A DNA stretch of 64,000 nt from Glaciecola amylolytica (GCA_003856375.1 CP034120.1:4459501-4523500); one strand, 5' to 3'. Shown: positions 52,081 through 61,702, numbered from the stretch's first letter. The notes: generated from the sequence alone by a model not told the origin. Numbers and translations: made by a program.

Positions 52081-52803
52081 TTAGTTGACGATCTCGTCGT
52101 ATTTCGTTTTGAAATCTTCATTTCCTTCATACCATTGGGCAACTTTCCCCATAACAGCTTTCGCTTTATCGACCTGCTTACTGGAAATGTAACACTCAGC
52201 TGTTTGGATAATTCCCATCATCAGCAAGTCTTTTTCTGCTTTTGACCAGGAATCGATATCGCTTACGGATTTCAACATTGTTTCAGCCTCTTTCCAAGCT
52301 GTATTTGCTCCTCCTTTGTCAGCGTTCCGGTATTTACAAACACCATCCAGGTATTTCGCTCCGATGCTTGTCATGTTGATCTTGAAATATTTCAAAACCC
52401 ACGTTGCAGCTTTTTTGTAATCCGGAACTTCGATTTCATTTCGGATCATTTCTACCAAACTGTTCTTGAATTCATCGTAGAACTCAGCATATTCGGTTTG
52501 AACATCACCGGATTTATCGTATTTGATACTCTTGCCAACCTCTCCGATTGCCTCTTTGTAAGCGTTTTTATACTTTTCGTCATCCGTTCCACTTAAGGAA
52601 ACTTTGTAAAGACCACGAGCCATCCACATATGCGGAAGAGCATCGGCTTTCGTCTTATCGCTTAAAACATATTTTTCCGATGCACGAACTAACTTTTCGT
52701 AATCGCCATCTGCATAAAGAATACGTAAATCATTATATTCCGGTGCTTGGGCAACAAGTAATTTCGTAGTAAGTAGAGCACCAATTAGAACAAGCTTTCT
52801 CAT
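52081..52803 (-). CDS. hypothetical secreted protein, TPR-like
   Basis: 240 residues with a signal peptide (cleavage near 'LLVAQA'). Helical throughout, with TPR-like pairs: 'NDLRILYADGDYEKLVRASEKYV', 'ALPHMWMARGLYKVSL', 'AATWVLKYFKINMTSIGAKYLDGVCKYRNADKGGANTAWKEAETML' and 'GIIQTAECYISSKQVDKAKAVMGKVAQWY'. Periplasmic scaffold is likely; I recognise no named family. It is monocistronic with a terminator. Confidence 0.65.
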   Translation of the reverse strand: MRKLVLIGALLTTKLLVAQAPEYNDLRILYADGDYEKLVRASEKYVLSDKTKADALPHMWMARGLYKVSLSGTDDEKYKNAYKEAIGEVGKSIKYDKSGDVQTEYAEFYDEFKNSLVEMIRNEIEVPDYKKAATWVLKYFKINMTSIGAKYLDGVCKYRNADKGGANTAWKEAETMLKSVSDIDSWSKAEKDLLMMGIIQTAECYISSKQVDKAKAVMGKVAQWYEGNEDFKTKYDEIVN

Positions 52804-53139
52804 AATATTTAATTTCGTTGAAAGGATAAAACCAATAACTATGCCGAATGTACGAAAACTTTAAATAAAAGTTTCGTTACAGATTTACAAATTCCCCTTT
52901 ATGATCGCGTTGATATCGAATTACTTGAAAAATGTGTCAGAATTAACGCGCGTGAATCTGAGAGTTTTACGAATTGTTTGGCAAAACAAATTCGGTATTA
53001 TTTCGACCTCTCCGGTTACATATTCGCGATATTGCGTATTGGCCAGTGTTCATAAGGGTTTCCGATTGAATTAACAACCGAAATTACAATGTGAAAACGT
53101 ATCAGAACACAAGGAGCCCCATTCGTTCGAAACTCATAA
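52804..53139. other. intergenic region holding dispersed repeat copy C
   Basis: 336 bp between the TPR-like gene's start and the 3' end of methylmalonyl-CoA mutase. It contains the promoter region of the TPR-like gene (no consensus box seen) and repeat copy C at 52982-53086. No ORF is supported. Confidence 0.6.
52982..53086 (-). repeat. dispersed ~105-bp repeat, copy C
   Basis: Its reverse complement aligns along its length with copies at 62608-62711 and 63247-63351. The block GGAAACCCTTATGAACACTG is identical in all three, as is the following CAATACGCAATATCGCGAA. It lies about 50 bp past the stop of the methylmalonyl-CoA mutase gene. Confidence 0.92.
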
Positions 53140-55275
53140 TTATCCTTCCGTACTTTCAATCAGCAGATCCAGAATCTTTTGAGCTGCTTTCGAAATTTTT
53201 GTTCCCGGTCCGAAAACTCCGAAAACTCCTGCATCGTACAAGAAATCATAATCCTGAGCAGGAATTACTCCTCCGGCAACAACCATGATATCCGGTCTTC
53301 CCAGTAATCTGAGTTCTTCGATTACTTGTGGAACCAGCGTTTTATGTCCGGCAGCAAGAGAGGAAACTCCCAATACGTGCACATCGTTTTCCACTGCTTG
53401 TTTGGCAGCTTCTTTCGGTGTTTGGAACAAAGGTCCTATATCCACATCAAAACCGATATCGGCAAAAGAGGTGGCAATGACTTTCGCACCGCGATCGTGT
53501 CCGTCCTGACCCATTTTAGCGATCATGATCCGCGGTCTTCTTCCTTCCAGTTTGGCAAATGTTTCTACCAGTTCTTTGGCTTTTTCAAAATCTTTATCAC
53601 TCATACTTTCCGCTGAATAAACACCGCTGATTGACCGGATTGTTGCCTGATGTCTTCCGAAAGTTGCTTCCATTGCCTGGGAAATTTCACCCAAAGAGGC
53701 TCTTTCGCGAGCACATTCAACTGCAATTTCCAGAAGATTTCCCGTACCCGTTTTAGCTGCATCGGCCAATTTTTCCAAAGCTGCTTTCACGCGTTCCGGA
53801 TTCCGGGTTTCGCGCAATACTCTTAAACGTTCCAATTGAGATTCGCGCACTTTCGTGTTGTCGACCTCCAGGATATCGATAGGATCTTCTTTTTCCAGTT
53901 GGTAGCGGTTTACGCCCACAATAATATCTTTTCCTGCATCGATGCGTGCTTGTTTGCGCGCTGCAGCTTCTTCGATCCGCATTTTCGGAATTCCGGTTTC
54001 AATTGCTTTGGCCATTCCGCCCAACTCTTCTACTTCCAGAATAAGCTTCCAGGCTTCATCAACCAGCTCCTGCGTCAGTTTTTCAACGTAATAACTTCCT
54101 CCCCACGGATCGATGATATCGGTCATTCCGGTTTCCTGCTGCAGGTAGATTTGCGTATTACGCGCAATTCGTGCAGAGAAATCGGTTGGTAAAGCGATGG
54201 CTTCATCCAATGCATTGGTATGTAAGGACTGTGTTCCTCCAAAACCTGCCGCCATTGCTTCAATACAGGTTCTTGCTACGTTGTTGAAAGGATCCTGCTC
54301 AGTCAAACTCCATCCGGAGGTTTGGCAGTGCGTACGCAAAGCAAGCGACTTTTCGTTTTTCGGGTTGAACTGAGAAACCAATTTTGCCCAAAGAAGCCGT
54401 CCTGCGCGCATTTTAGCAATTTCCATGAAGTGATTCATCCCGATGGCCCAAAAGAAGCTCAAACGGGGCGCAAAGGTGTCCACATCCATTCCGGCGTTGA
54501 TTCCGGCTCTCAGATATTCCAAACCGTCCGCCAGGGTGTAAGCCAACTCGATGCTGGCAGTTGCTCCGGCTTCCTGCATGTGATAACCCGAAATGGAAAT
54601 AGAGTTGAATCGCGGCATTTTTTCGGCCGTGTAGGCAAAAATGTCTGCAATGATCTTCATCGAAGGAGCAGGAGGGTAGATATACGTATTCCGAACCATG
54701 AATTCCTTCAGAATATCATTTTGAATGGTTCCGGAAAGTTCTTCCTGTTTCACTCCTTGTTCTTCTGCCGCAACAATGTAGAAAGCCATAATCGGAACAA
54801 CCGCTCCGTTCATTGTCATTGAAACCGACATTTCATTCAATGGAATCTGATCGAACAGGATTTTCATATCCAAAATGGAATCGATCGCAACTCCGGCTTT
54901 TCCCACATCACCAACCACGCGTTCGTGATCCGAATCGTAACCGCGGTGAGTTGCTAAGTCGAAAGCAACGGAAAGTCCTTTCTGACCTGCTGCCAGGTTT
55001 CTGCGGTAAAATGCGTTTGATTCTTCTGCTGTGGAGAAACCTGCATATTGTCGGATTGTCCACGGTCGAATAGCATACATGGAACCGTACGGGCCTCTTA
55101 AAAACGGGGCTCTTCCGCTGACAAAACCTAAGTGTTCGACAGATTTCAGGTCATTTTCGTTGTAATAACCCGACAACTCGATTTTTTCAGGAGTTGTGAA
55201 AGTACCTTTCTCTGCAGATCCGGTTAAAGTATCGGAATTGAATGATACGTTTTCAAATGATTTGCGGATACTCAT
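53140..55275 (-). CDS. methylmalonyl-CoA mutase, large (catalytic) subunit
   Basis: 711 residues, full length. It interconverts (R)-methylmalonyl-CoA and succinyl-CoA with adenosylcobalamin, linking propionate and TCA metabolism. The TIM barrel (about 30-555) has '[43 protein letters not shown]' and '[25 protein letters not shown]'. The B12-binding domain has DGHDRG (591-596), with His593 as the cobalt ligand, and '[16 protein letters not shown]'. Its ATG overlaps the stop of the small-subunit gene by 4 bp, so the two are translationally coupled. Confidence 0.96.
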   Translation of the reverse strand: MSIRKSFENVSFNSDTLTGSAEKGTFTTPEKIELSGYYNENDLKSVEHLGFVSGRAPFLRGPYGSMYAIRPWTIRQYAGFSTAEESNAFYRRNLAAGQKGLSVAFDLATHRGYDSDHERVVGDVGKAGVAIDSILDMKILFDQIPLNEMSVSMTMNGAVVPIMAFYIVAAEEQGVKQEELSGTIQNDILKEFMVRNTYIYPPAPSMKIIADIFAYTAEKMPRFNSISISGYHMQEAGATASIELAYTLADGLEYLRAGINAGMDVDTFAPRLSFFWAIGMNHFMEIAKMRAGRLLWAKLVSQFNPKNEKSLALRTHCQTSGWSLTEQDPFNNVARTCIEAMAAGFGGTQSLHTNALDEAIALPTDFSARIARNTQIYLQQETGMTDIIDPWGGSYYVEKLTQELVDEAWKLILEVEELGGMAKAIETGIPKMRIEEAAARKQARIDAGKDIIVGVNRYQLEKEDPIDILEVDNTKVRESQLERLRVLRETRNPERVKAALEKLADAAKTGTGNLLEIAVECARERASLGEISQAMEATFGRHQATIRSISGVYSAESMSDKDFEKAKELVETFAKLEGRRPRIMIAKMGQDGHDRGAKVIATSFADIGFDVDIGPLFQTPKEAAKQAVENDVHVLGVSSLAAGHKTLVPQVIEELRLLGRPDIMVVAGGVIPAQDYDFLYDAGVFGVFGPGTKISKAAQKILDLLIESTEG

Positions 55276-56591
55276 AAGGTTTGTTCTAAAATTAGCGGAT
55301 TCAGATTATTCCAGCATTCAGGAATAGCTGTCCAGTCATTATCTATTTGTTCCGGATTCGGAAAGATGTTGATTCCGATTCGTTTTTCGGTTTTTTCTTT
55401 GATCTCGTTGATGCGCATTCCTGCTTTTTCTTCGATTTCTGAGCTAAGTGTTTTTCTCACCTCCAAATCCGAAATTCCACCGTTTCGTTCAATCCATTGG
55501 AAAGAACTCCATGCACGCTCGGCAATTGTTTCCGTTAGTGTATCCAAAGCATAAGAACCTCCTGCCGGATCAATCACAACTTGCAGATACGATTCTTCCT
55601 TCAGAAGCAGGGAAATATTCGTTGCCATTCTTCGGGTGAAAACAGTATTTGGTTTTTGAGAGTACCAATCGTATGGTTGAATATTCAAATGTTGAATTCC
55701 TCCCAGAACTGCCGACATAGCTTCAGTTGTCTGACGCAATAAATTGGTGTACGGATCTTTCAGACTCACGTTCACAAAAGTGGTGCGGGCTGTAATCGTT
55801 GCTGCAAGCGAACAAGTGTGTTTCGGATCGTATGCCTGAACGATTTTTGCCCAACAGGTTCTGAATGCCCTGATTTTTGCCAGTTCGAAAAAGTACTTGC
55901 TTCCGATTCCGAAGGTGAAGTGAATGTTTGCGGCTGCGGTGTCCGGGTCGATTCCCAGATCCAATTGTTTCACAAGCATATCATGTCCTTCTGCCAAAGC
56001 AATGCTTAATTCCTGCCAGGTTGTTCCTCCGGCTTGCTGCACGGAAGAAGCGTCGATCTGGAATAGTTTTGTATTGGGTTTGCTGAAAGCAGCAGCTTTT
56101 TCAAGCAATTCTTCGTTGTTGTGATATTCGATCAGTACGGATGCATCTTTTGTGAATTCCAAAAAACTGCTGATCTGCTCTGCCGATTTTGCCCGGAAGG
56201 TCGTATGAATGAATGAAAGTCCGACTTCCTGAAGCAATGTCTCAAAATGGATTGCTCCATTATTGCTTGCTTCAAGAACCAAATGATCGGTTCCGCACAT
56301 CAATGCCGAAATGATTTCCTGATTGCACTCTTTTTCATTTGCAATGCGAAAAGTGGTGGCAATGGTCCAATCGTTATTCTTCGGTTGAATTCCTCTGGTG
56401 TAGGGAGCGAGTCCCGGATCTGAGAATTGATTTTGTTGATCTTCCCGGTGAAAATAACTGGGAAAGGTAACTTCTTCAACCCGATTGAATTTGTTTAATG
56501 TATCGATTGATTCACCCTTTAATTCCTTTTTGAGAATAGCAATCCATTCTTCTTTGGAACTGGTTTGGAAGGATGAGAATAAATCATTCAT
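55272..56591 (-). CDS. methylmalonyl-CoA mutase, small subunit
   Basis: 439 residues. It matches the barrel domain of the mutase beta subunit: '[44 protein letters not shown]' and '[34 protein letters not shown]'. The degenerate C-terminal B12-like domain found in longer beta subunits (above 600 residues) is missing. I believe this short form is common in Flavobacteriia and not a broken gene, because the frame ends cleanly into a 4-bp overlap with the large-subunit gene. It is structural, not catalytic. Confidence 0.93.
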   Translation of the reverse strand: MNDLFSSFQTSSKEEWIAILKKELKGESIDTLNKFNRVEEVTFPSYFHREDQQNQFSDPGLAPYTRGIQPKNNDWTIATTFRIANEKECNQEIISALMCGTDHLVLEASNNGAIHFETLLQEVGLSFIHTTFRAKSAEQISSFLEFTKDASVLIEYHNNEELLEKAAAFSKPNTKLFQIDASSVQQAGGTTWQELSIALAEGHDMLVKQLDLGIDPDTAAANIHFTFGIGSKYFFELAKIRAFRTCWAKIVQAYDPKHTCSLAATITARTTFVNVSLKDPYTNLLRQTTEAMSAVLGGIQHLNIQPYDWYSQKPNTVFTRRMATNISLLLKEESYLQVVIDPAGGSYALDTLTETIAERAWSSFQWIERNGGISDLEVRKTLSSEIEEKAGMRINEIKEKTEKRIGINIFPNPEQIDNDWTAIPECWNNLNPLILEQTL

Positions 56592-56604
56592 GCTTGACTG
56601 TTTT

Positions 56605-57372
56605 TTAAGTATCTAATTGATCTTTGTTTTCGATTGCGGGTGCTGCGTTTGGACTTGTTTCTTTTGCTTTCATAAGAACGTATACCGCTGTTGAGAGCAT
56701 GGAAATGACTACCGGTGCTGCAATGATTCCAACTACCGGAATTTTGATCATCAGCGTGAAAATTCCTCCGGTGATCAACATGTAACTCATTTTAGAGAAC
56801 CCAAGCCCCCAGCTTTTAAAGAAATTCAATCCGTAGCGCTCCATGCTGTAATCATAGAATGAGAATCCTACAAAGAAGGAAGCTATCAGGAAGAACATGG
56901 CTTCACCGATAAAATCCGGCAGAATCCAGGAAAATACCCACCAAATGACCAGAAAAACGTATTCCAGAAATAAGGCACTGATGACGATGAGAATCATTCT
57001 CAGGAAGTCGTTCACTAAGCGTATCAGGTCAAACTTGTATTCGCGTCCTGTAAGATAACTGTCAAATTTCTCAGAAAGAATACAGTTTACCGGAGACAGA
57101 ACCACCAGAATCACAAATTTGTAAAACTCGGATACGATTAAGTCGAAAATACTGAAAACGCCGTCTGCCAACCAGGAAATTGCTGTTCCGACTATCGGAA
57201 TGTCATCGCCGAGGTGAGCGACAGCCATGATGCGTCTGGCCTGAAATTGCAAATAGAGATAGATTAATCCTACAATTAATCCCGGTATAAAGTAGAGCAG
57301 AAACTTCCCCTTGAATAAGGTTTTGGCTACCTGTTCTATACCTGTCCAATGATGTTTAAAGGCTTGAACCAT
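56605..57372 (-). CDS. EI24 family membrane protein (CysZ-like)
   Basis: 255 residues with several long hydrophobic segments: near 20-45, 85-105, 125-150, 155-185 and 200-235. The EI24 signature region includes 'KFVILVVLSPVNCILSEKFDSYLTGREYKFD' and 'FFLIASFFVGFSFYDYSMERYGLNFFKSWGLGFSKMSYMLITGGIF'. CysZ members import sulfate, while others have no assigned role. The 'SFYDYSMER' motif is typical of the Bacteroidota group. A TATATTTG box precedes it, and its stop is 13 bp before the mutase small-subunit start, so all three may be one operon. Confidence 0.85.
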   Translation of the reverse strand: MVQAFKHHWTGIEQVAKTLFKGKFLLYFIPGLIVGLIYLYLQFQARRIMAVAHLGDDIPIVGTAISWLADGVFSIFDLIVSEFYKFVILVVLSPVNCILSEKFDSYLTGREYKFDLIRLVNDFLRMILIVISALFLEYVFLVIWWVFSWILPDFIGEAMFFLIASFFVGFSFYDYSMERYGLNFFKSWGLGFSKMSYMLITGGIFTLMIKIPVVGIIAAPVVISMLSTAVYVLMKAKETSPNAAPAIENKDQLDT

Positions 57373-57391
57373 GAATTTTTCGTTTCGAATT

Positions 57392-57399
57392 CAAATATA
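57392..57399 (-). promoter_or_regulatory. -7 promoter element of the EI24-mutase operon
   Basis: TATATTTG on the minus strand, 19 bp upstream of the ATG at 57372. Confidence 0.5.
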
Positions 57400-57599
57400 C
57401 AAAGAGTTCAAAGTATTTGAGCGGAAAACTTGCTGAACCTTTTTTTGCAAATTTGCCAGTTTGCCAAATGGCAACCAATTACCACCCCGGTATGTTTTTC
57501 AGTACATTTAATTTAACCCTTTTTACCTTTTTAAACGTTCACATTTTGGTATATTTGGAATTGGCATGTAAATTGTAAAACACAGAAATAAAAAGAACT

Positions 57600-57782
57600 A
57601 TGAAAAATCTAGCATTGATCTTCATCGCTTTAATGGGAACAGCTGTTGTTTCCCACGCGCAGGATGGAACAAAAAAAACAGAGATTAAAAAAGTTGAGGC
57701 TCAGAAAGCGCCAAATTTAAAAAAGAAAGCATTCAAATCGGAAGAACGCAAGAAAGAACAACCGATCAAAAAAGTAAATTAA
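57600..57782 (+). CDS. small secreted lysine-rich protein, copy 1
   Basis: 60 residues. Signal peptide (about 1-20, 'LALIFIALMGTAVVSHAQ') followed by 40 very basic residues rich in Lys, Glu and Gln with no predicted fold. Signal sequence and tail are like the neighbour at 57900, and both end in 'KKVN', so the pair arose by duplication. Short charged secreted proteins of this kind occur in Bacteroidota with no known role. A strong terminator follows. Confidence 0.65.
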   Translation: MKNLALIFIALMGTAVVSHAQDGTKKTEIKKVEAQKAPNLKKKAFKSEERKKEQPIKKVN

Positions 57783-57786
57783 TATA

Positions 57787-57810
57787 AAGTCCTCCACCCG
57801 GAGGACTTTT
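57787..57810 (+). terminator. intrinsic terminator
   Basis: AAGTCCTCC (57787-57795) and GGAGGACTT (57800-57808) with a 4-base loop, then a T-rich tract. It ends the first small lysine-rich gene. Confidence 0.9.
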
Positions 57811-57899
57811 CTTTTTTAGGAATGTCTTGCTTCTTAATTTGCTGAATTAGTGGTGAATCATTAAATTGTCTACTTCAAAACAATAAAATTGTAATCGCT

Positions 57900-58166
57900 A
57901 TGAAAAAGTTAGTATTGATTTTAGTCGCAGTAATGGGAACTGTTGTTGTATCCTATGCACAAGAGGGAGCAAAGAAACAGGAACCTCAGAAGAAAACGGA
58001 AACCAAAAAGGTAGAAACGAAAACGGAGGAGAAAAAAGATCCTGCTAAAACGGGAGAAAAGTCCAGGACAGAAACTAAAACGACAACTACAACCGGCACA
58101 AAAACAAAACCAAAAACAGAGCCGAAGAAAGAAGTGAAAAAGGAACCTGCTAAAAAGGTGAATTAA
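57900..58166 (+). CDS. small secreted lysine-rich protein, copy 2
   Basis: 88 residues. Signal peptide (about 1-20, 'LVLILVAVMGTVVVSYAQ'), then a disordered Lys/Glu/Thr-rich body with 'TTTTTG' and 'KTKPKTEPKKEVKKEPAKKVN'. A paralogue of the gene at 57600, longer in the low-complexity part. No fold or family recognised; might act as a surface or periplasmic polycation. Ends at a strong terminator. Confidence 0.65.
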   Translation: MKKLVLILVAVMGTVVVSYAQEGAKKQEPQKKTETKKVETKTEEKKDPAKTGEKSRTETKTTTTTGTKTKPKTEPKKEVKKEPAKKVN

Positions 58167-58172
58167 ATAGAG

Positions 58173-58205
58173 AAGCCCTTCCGTCAGCTGACAGAAGGGC
58201 TTTTT
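58173..58205 (+). terminator. intrinsic terminator
   Basis: AAGCCCTTC-x-GTCA...TGAC-x-GAAGGGCTT (58173-58202) followed by T residues. It ends the second small lysine-rich gene and may also serve the convergent DinB-like gene. Confidence 0.88.
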
Positions 58206-58241
58206 AAATGATATTGTTTCCTCTCTTGAGGATTGTTTCGT

Positions 58242-58691
58242 TTACAAAATCCCGAATTGTGTAAAGTGATGAGTCAAGTGTTTTTTATGCAGCAAATCCC
58301 ATTGTTCATAGTTCAGAGGGCCGTAAAAAGCATGAACCGTTTTTAATTCCGGGTTTTCAGCAAACAATTCCTGAAACTCGAGATACACTTCTACAAATTC
58401 GTCGATTGCCAGTTCCAGCTCTCCATGACGAAGCGGAGTGCCTGCTTTTGCAAACGGAACCTCCATGTTTTTTGCCATCGGCTTGTCTGTATACAAAAAC
58501 GCCACCATTCGCTCCACTTTTTCTTCAGGAATAAGCAGTACTTGCGGTTGCTCTCCGGTTGCAATGCGCAACGTGTCGGTTAAATGTTCAACCATTCGCT
58601 GAGCAGACATTTGACCCCATTCGGGCTTAGTTTCTGGTGTTAACTTGTTTAAATGGGTCAACACGGATTCCAAATCAGTTTCAATAAACAT
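58242..58691 (-). CDS. DinB-like (DUF1569) protein
   Basis: 149 residues. 'PEWGQMSAQRMVEHLTDTLRIATGE' is the DUF1569/DinB-type helix with a metal-type His, and 'LLHKKHLTHHFTQFG' at the C-terminus carries the matching His cluster. DinB-family four-helix bundles are often metal-dependent thiol transferases, but DUF1569 function is unknown. Its start is one base from the stop of the upstream lipid-kinase gene; with LTA-synthase-like and kinase genes it forms a three-gene unit. Confidence 0.8.
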   Translation of the reverse strand: MFIETDLESVLTHLNKLTPETKPEWGQMSAQRMVEHLTDTLRIATGEQPQVLLIPEEKVERMVAFLYTDKPMAKNMEVPFAKAGTPLRHGELELAIDEFVEVYLEFQELFAENPELKTVHAFYGPLNYEQWDLLHKKHLTHHFTQFGIL

Positions 58692-58692
58692 A

Positions 58693-59607
58693 TTATTCTG
58701 CTTTAGGGTTTTCTTTTATGAGTTCCATATATCCTTTGCCGCATAGAACGGAAAGACTGGACGGAACAATTTCAATATTTATTTCTTTTCGCACTTCAAA
58801 AGGTTCACCGTCGTAATGAGCTAACTGAACATCCAGAATGATGCGGGCTTTTCGAAACGGAATAATCTTAATGTATCTCGAGCCTTCGATCTTCTTGAAG
58901 AAAAATCTTCCGATAACTCCCATTGTTCGCCACCAGGAAAATTTACTGAGTAAAACCAGTTCCATTTGTCCGTCAATGACATTGGATTTCGGTGAAATAC
59001 AAAAACCGTTTCCGAATTCAGAAGAGTTTGCAATGGAACACAGCAGGAAATTGCCCTTAATCGTTTGATCGGGCAGCTGGATCTTCATTTTGGGTGGTTT
59101 GTAGGAGAAATACTCTTCGTAAACCAATTGGGTATATCCCCAAAAACCGCGAATGTGGTATTCATCGAATCGTTTTGCGATAAAAGCATCAAAACCATAA
59201 CCGCCAACTCCTAAAAAAGGCTTGTCGTTTGCCAGTCCCGTGTCCATGCGGATACTGTTGAGTTCGTTGATGTTTTGGATGGCAAGCGGAGTTTTTAGCG
59301 GAATCTTCAAGTGTCTTGCAAGACCATTTCCGGATCCGGTCGGGATGATTGCCAAATGGCATTTGGTTCCGATAAGTGCCGTTCCCACTTCGTGAACAGA
59401 TCCGTCGCCGCCAACTGCACACACAATATCGATTCCTTCCTGCGCCGATTCCATGGCGATCGACTTGGCGTGCTGCTTGTATTGAGTAATTGCAATATCA
59501 TAATCAAACAGGTCGTGATTCAAATGCTCCTCAATCATCTGAGGAACTTTTGCTTTTTTCACACCACCTGAAATCGGGTTAATTATGAAACGAATTCTCT
59601 TTTTCAT
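58693..59607 (-). CDS. diacylglycerol/lipid kinase family protein (YegS/DagK type)
   Basis: 304 residues. The catalytic domain has 'FIINPISGGVKKAKVPQ', the nucleotide-binding 'VCAVGGDGSVHEVGTALIG' and 'IIPTGSGNGLARHLKIP'. The C-terminal beta-sandwich includes 'GQMELVLLSKFSW' and 'YDGEPFEVRKEINIEIVPSSLSVLCG'. Members phosphorylate diacylglycerol or related lipids. Start overlaps the LTA-synthase-like gene end by 4 bp, suggesting a shared task: recycling diacylglycerol released by that enzyme would fit, as in LTA-making bacteria, but this is inference. Confidence 0.92.
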   Translation of the reverse strand: MKKRIRFIINPISGGVKKAKVPQMIEEHLNHDLFDYDIAITQYKQHAKSIAMESAQEGIDIVCAVGGDGSVHEVGTALIGTKCHLAIIPTGSGNGLARHLKIPLKTPLAIQNINELNSIRMDTGLANDKPFLGVGGYGFDAFIAKRFDEYHIRGFWGYTQLVYEEYFSYKPPKMKIQLPDQTIKGNFLLCSIANSSEFGNGFCISPKSNVIDGQMELVLLSKFSWWRTMGVIGRFFFKKIEGSRYIKIIPFRKARIILDVQLAHYDGEPFEVRKEINIEIVPSSLSVLCGKGYMELIKENPKAE

Positions 59608-61502
59608 CGAACAACCGTCTGATTATGGATTAAATCATGATTATATCTTTGAATGATGGCTTTCAAACGCCTTGCCATTTTTTCAGCCTCTTCTTTTTTT
59701 GAAGGTAAGAGATTTTGAGGATTTTCAGTGCGAATCGTGAAATTTACCAGACTTCTGATCTTATCATTGGAATAAACCAGGAGTTTATCGCCTCTGAAAT
59801 AGTAATATGCTCCTTCGAGATAGGTAATAGCTTCTCTCGGTTCTTTCGAGAAATAACTGTTTCCGATACTGTAATATTTTGTCTTAATGTTCACCAAATC
59901 CAGCACTGTCGGCATAATATCTGCCTGCTGAAAAATGGCCTTTTCACGTTTTCTAGGCAATTTCCCGCTCGGATCATAGAAAGCAATCGGAATGCGGTAC
60001 ATTTCCGTGCGCTGATTGTATAATTCACTGTTACTCGATGGCGTGTGATCAGCTACAAGCACAAACAGGGTTTTTTTGAACCACGGTTCTTTAGCTGCCT
60101 GTTCGAAGAATTTACGCAAACTGATATCGCCATAGTGAATGCTTTTGGCAATCGGGTGTGAACCTTTTTTGACAACAGACCGCCATTTTTCGGGTACGAA
60201 ATACGGATGATGCGAAGAAAGCGTGAACAGGTTTGCCATGAAAGGCTGTTTCATCTTCGTCAGCTGTTTTGCTGTCCAGGGATTGAAATACTCGTCCAGA
60301 ATTCCCCAGGTTTTATCAAAATGCTTGTCGTTGTTGTATTCAAAACGACCGAAATACTCCTGATATCCGAGTTGGGAAGCAAAGCTGTTGAAACGCATGG
60401 AACCGTTTGTTGCTCCGTGGTAAAATCCGGTGCTGTATCCATGATCTTTTAAAATTCCGGGCAAACTTTGAATCTGATTGTTGCAATAGGCCGAAGAAAT
60501 ATACGGATTGTCCATTAACGTAGGCATCGATGCGGAAATGGTAGGAACAGCCTCAATAGACTTTTTACCGTTCGAAATTCCGTATTCGAAATACCAGCTT
60601 TGATCCAGCAGCGAATCCAGAAACGGAGTGAAGGAAGTGGAATGATTGAATTTCCCCACCCATTCGTTTCCGAAACTTTCCAGCATAATGATCATGACGC
60701 TTGTGCCATCGGGCAAAATGTGCTGCGGTTGGCTGACTCTGATCGGATTGAACAATTTGTCTGCTTCCTTTTCCGGGAAATAATGCTGTTCCGTCAAATC
60801 ATCTTTTCCAATCGATTTCAGCAAGGTGAAAGCAGAATTCAAAACCAAAGCCGAGTTTTCGGGCTGAGTGAAAAGTGTTGCATCCAACGAAGAAATAGGA
60901 CGCAAACCAATTCCTCCGCGGCCAATCAATACGAAAACCGGAATCATGATGAAAAAGGCAATGAGTTCCTTTCTCAGAGAAGAATTATTGGCTTGCTTCC
61001 ATTTGCGGATGCTTGTTTTTCTATAAAGTTTTGCCAGACCGTAAACCCCGAAAATGAACAAAAGAATCAGGAACCAATAGTCCGAAATGAAGCTCGTAAG
61101 CAGCTGTCCCACATCATTTCCTGCAGATACAATTACGAACAAATCGGCGGTAGATCGCTTCAGCGTGAAATTGTAATAAGCCGTGTCCATCAGGTTCAAA
61201 GCCACGATGAGCAGGGCCGGAACAAAAAAAGTGATTGCCTGAATAATGCGGATGATGAGGTTGTTTTGCCATTTCTCCGGAAGAAGACTGAAAACAATGA
61301 AAGGCATGAGGAGTAAACCCAGTGTTGAAAGATCAAACCAGATTCCTGCAAACCAGTCGGTAAAATGAACGTGAGCGAAGGAATCCAGGTTGTAGAAATA
61401 GAATACGATGCGTGTTGCGGTCATCAATAACAGCAGGATAGCAACCCGAAGCAGCAGACTTTGCAACGTTATTGGGAGAGCATTACACAGTTTCTTCAAC
61501 AT
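59604..61502 (-). CDS. LTA synthase family (sulfatase-type) membrane enzyme
   Basis: 632 residues. Five N-terminal membrane helices (to about 175) are followed by an extracytoplasmic sulfatase-fold domain. Metal site motifs are 'VMIIMLESFGNEW' (Glu) and 'FVLVADHTPSS' (Asp, His). The nucleophile position reads 'NGKKSIEAVPTISAS', with Ser where LtaS has Thr, as is usual for Bacteroidota members. LTA synthases and their relatives transfer phosphoglycerol or phosphoethanolamine from phospholipids; the acceptor here is unknown. First gene of a unit with the lipid kinase and the DinB-like gene; near-leaderless promoter. Confidence 0.88.
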   Translation of the reverse strand: MLKKLCNALPITLQSLLLRVAILLLLMTATRIVFYFYNLDSFAHVHFTDWFAGIWFDLSTLGLLLMPFIVFSLLPEKWQNNLIIRIIQAITFFVPALLIVALNLMDTAYYNFTLKRSTADLFVIVSAGNDVGQLLTSFISDYWFLILLFIFGVYGLAKLYRKTSIRKWKQANNSSLRKELIAFFIMIPVFVLIGRGGIGLRPISSLDATLFTQPENSALVLNSAFTLLKSIGKDDLTEQHYFPEKEADKLFNPIRVSQPQHILPDGTSVMIIMLESFGNEWVGKFNHSTSFTPFLDSLLDQSWYFEYGISNGKKSIEAVPTISASMPTLMDNPYISSAYCNNQIQSLPGILKDHGYSTGFYHGATNGSMRFNSFASQLGYQEYFGRFEYNNDKHFDKTWGILDEYFNPWTAKQLTKMKQPFMANLFTLSSHHPYFVPEKWRSVVKKGSHPIAKSIHYGDISLRKFFEQAAKEPWFKKTLFVLVADHTPSSNSELYNQRTEMYRIPIAFYDPSGKLPRKREKAIFQQADIMPTVLDLVNIKTKYYSIGNSYFSKEPREAITYLEGAYYYFRGDKLLVYSNDKIRSLVNFTIRTENPQNLLPSKKEEAEKMARRLKAIIQRYNHDLIHNQTVVR

Positions 61503-61506
61503 AGTA

Positions 61507-61514
61507 CAAATGTA
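61507..61514 (-). promoter_or_regulatory. -7 promoter element of the LTA-synthase-like operon
   Basis: TACATTTG on the minus strand, 4 bp upstream of the ATG at 61502 (near-leaderless). Confidence 0.55.
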
Positions 61515-61547
61515 AGTAACCTTTTTGAGGTAGGTGTTGTGTTTGTG

Positions 61548-61674
61548 TTACTTAAAAATAGATAGAATTTCGAAAACCCGTAGGGCTGAAAAATTTTTCA
61601 CTCCTCGGGTTTTATATCGTGTTAATCAATCTACCCTTCAGAAGGTAGCCCTTAAAATGGCCTTACTTAAAAAT
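61548..61674. repeat. palindromic element between 12-bp direct repeats
   Basis: TTACTTAAAAAT occurs at 61548-61559 and again at 61663-61674. Between them are a near-perfect palindrome AAAACCCG...CGGGTTTT (61573-61613, inner core TGAAAAATTTTTCA) and a second palindrome CTACCCTTCAGAAGGTAG (61631-61648). The layout is that of a small non-autonomous element with target-site duplications, or a pair of terminators that happen to lie between direct repeats. No ORF. Confidence 0.6.
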
Positions 61675-61702
61675 GGTGAGGAGAGGAGTTTTTCAAAGTT
61701 CC

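Noticed and set aside
55272-56591. Truncated or broken mutase small subunit
   Set aside because: It lacks the C-terminal domain of long beta subunits, but the clean 4-bp overlap with the next gene and intact barrel indicate a normal short form.
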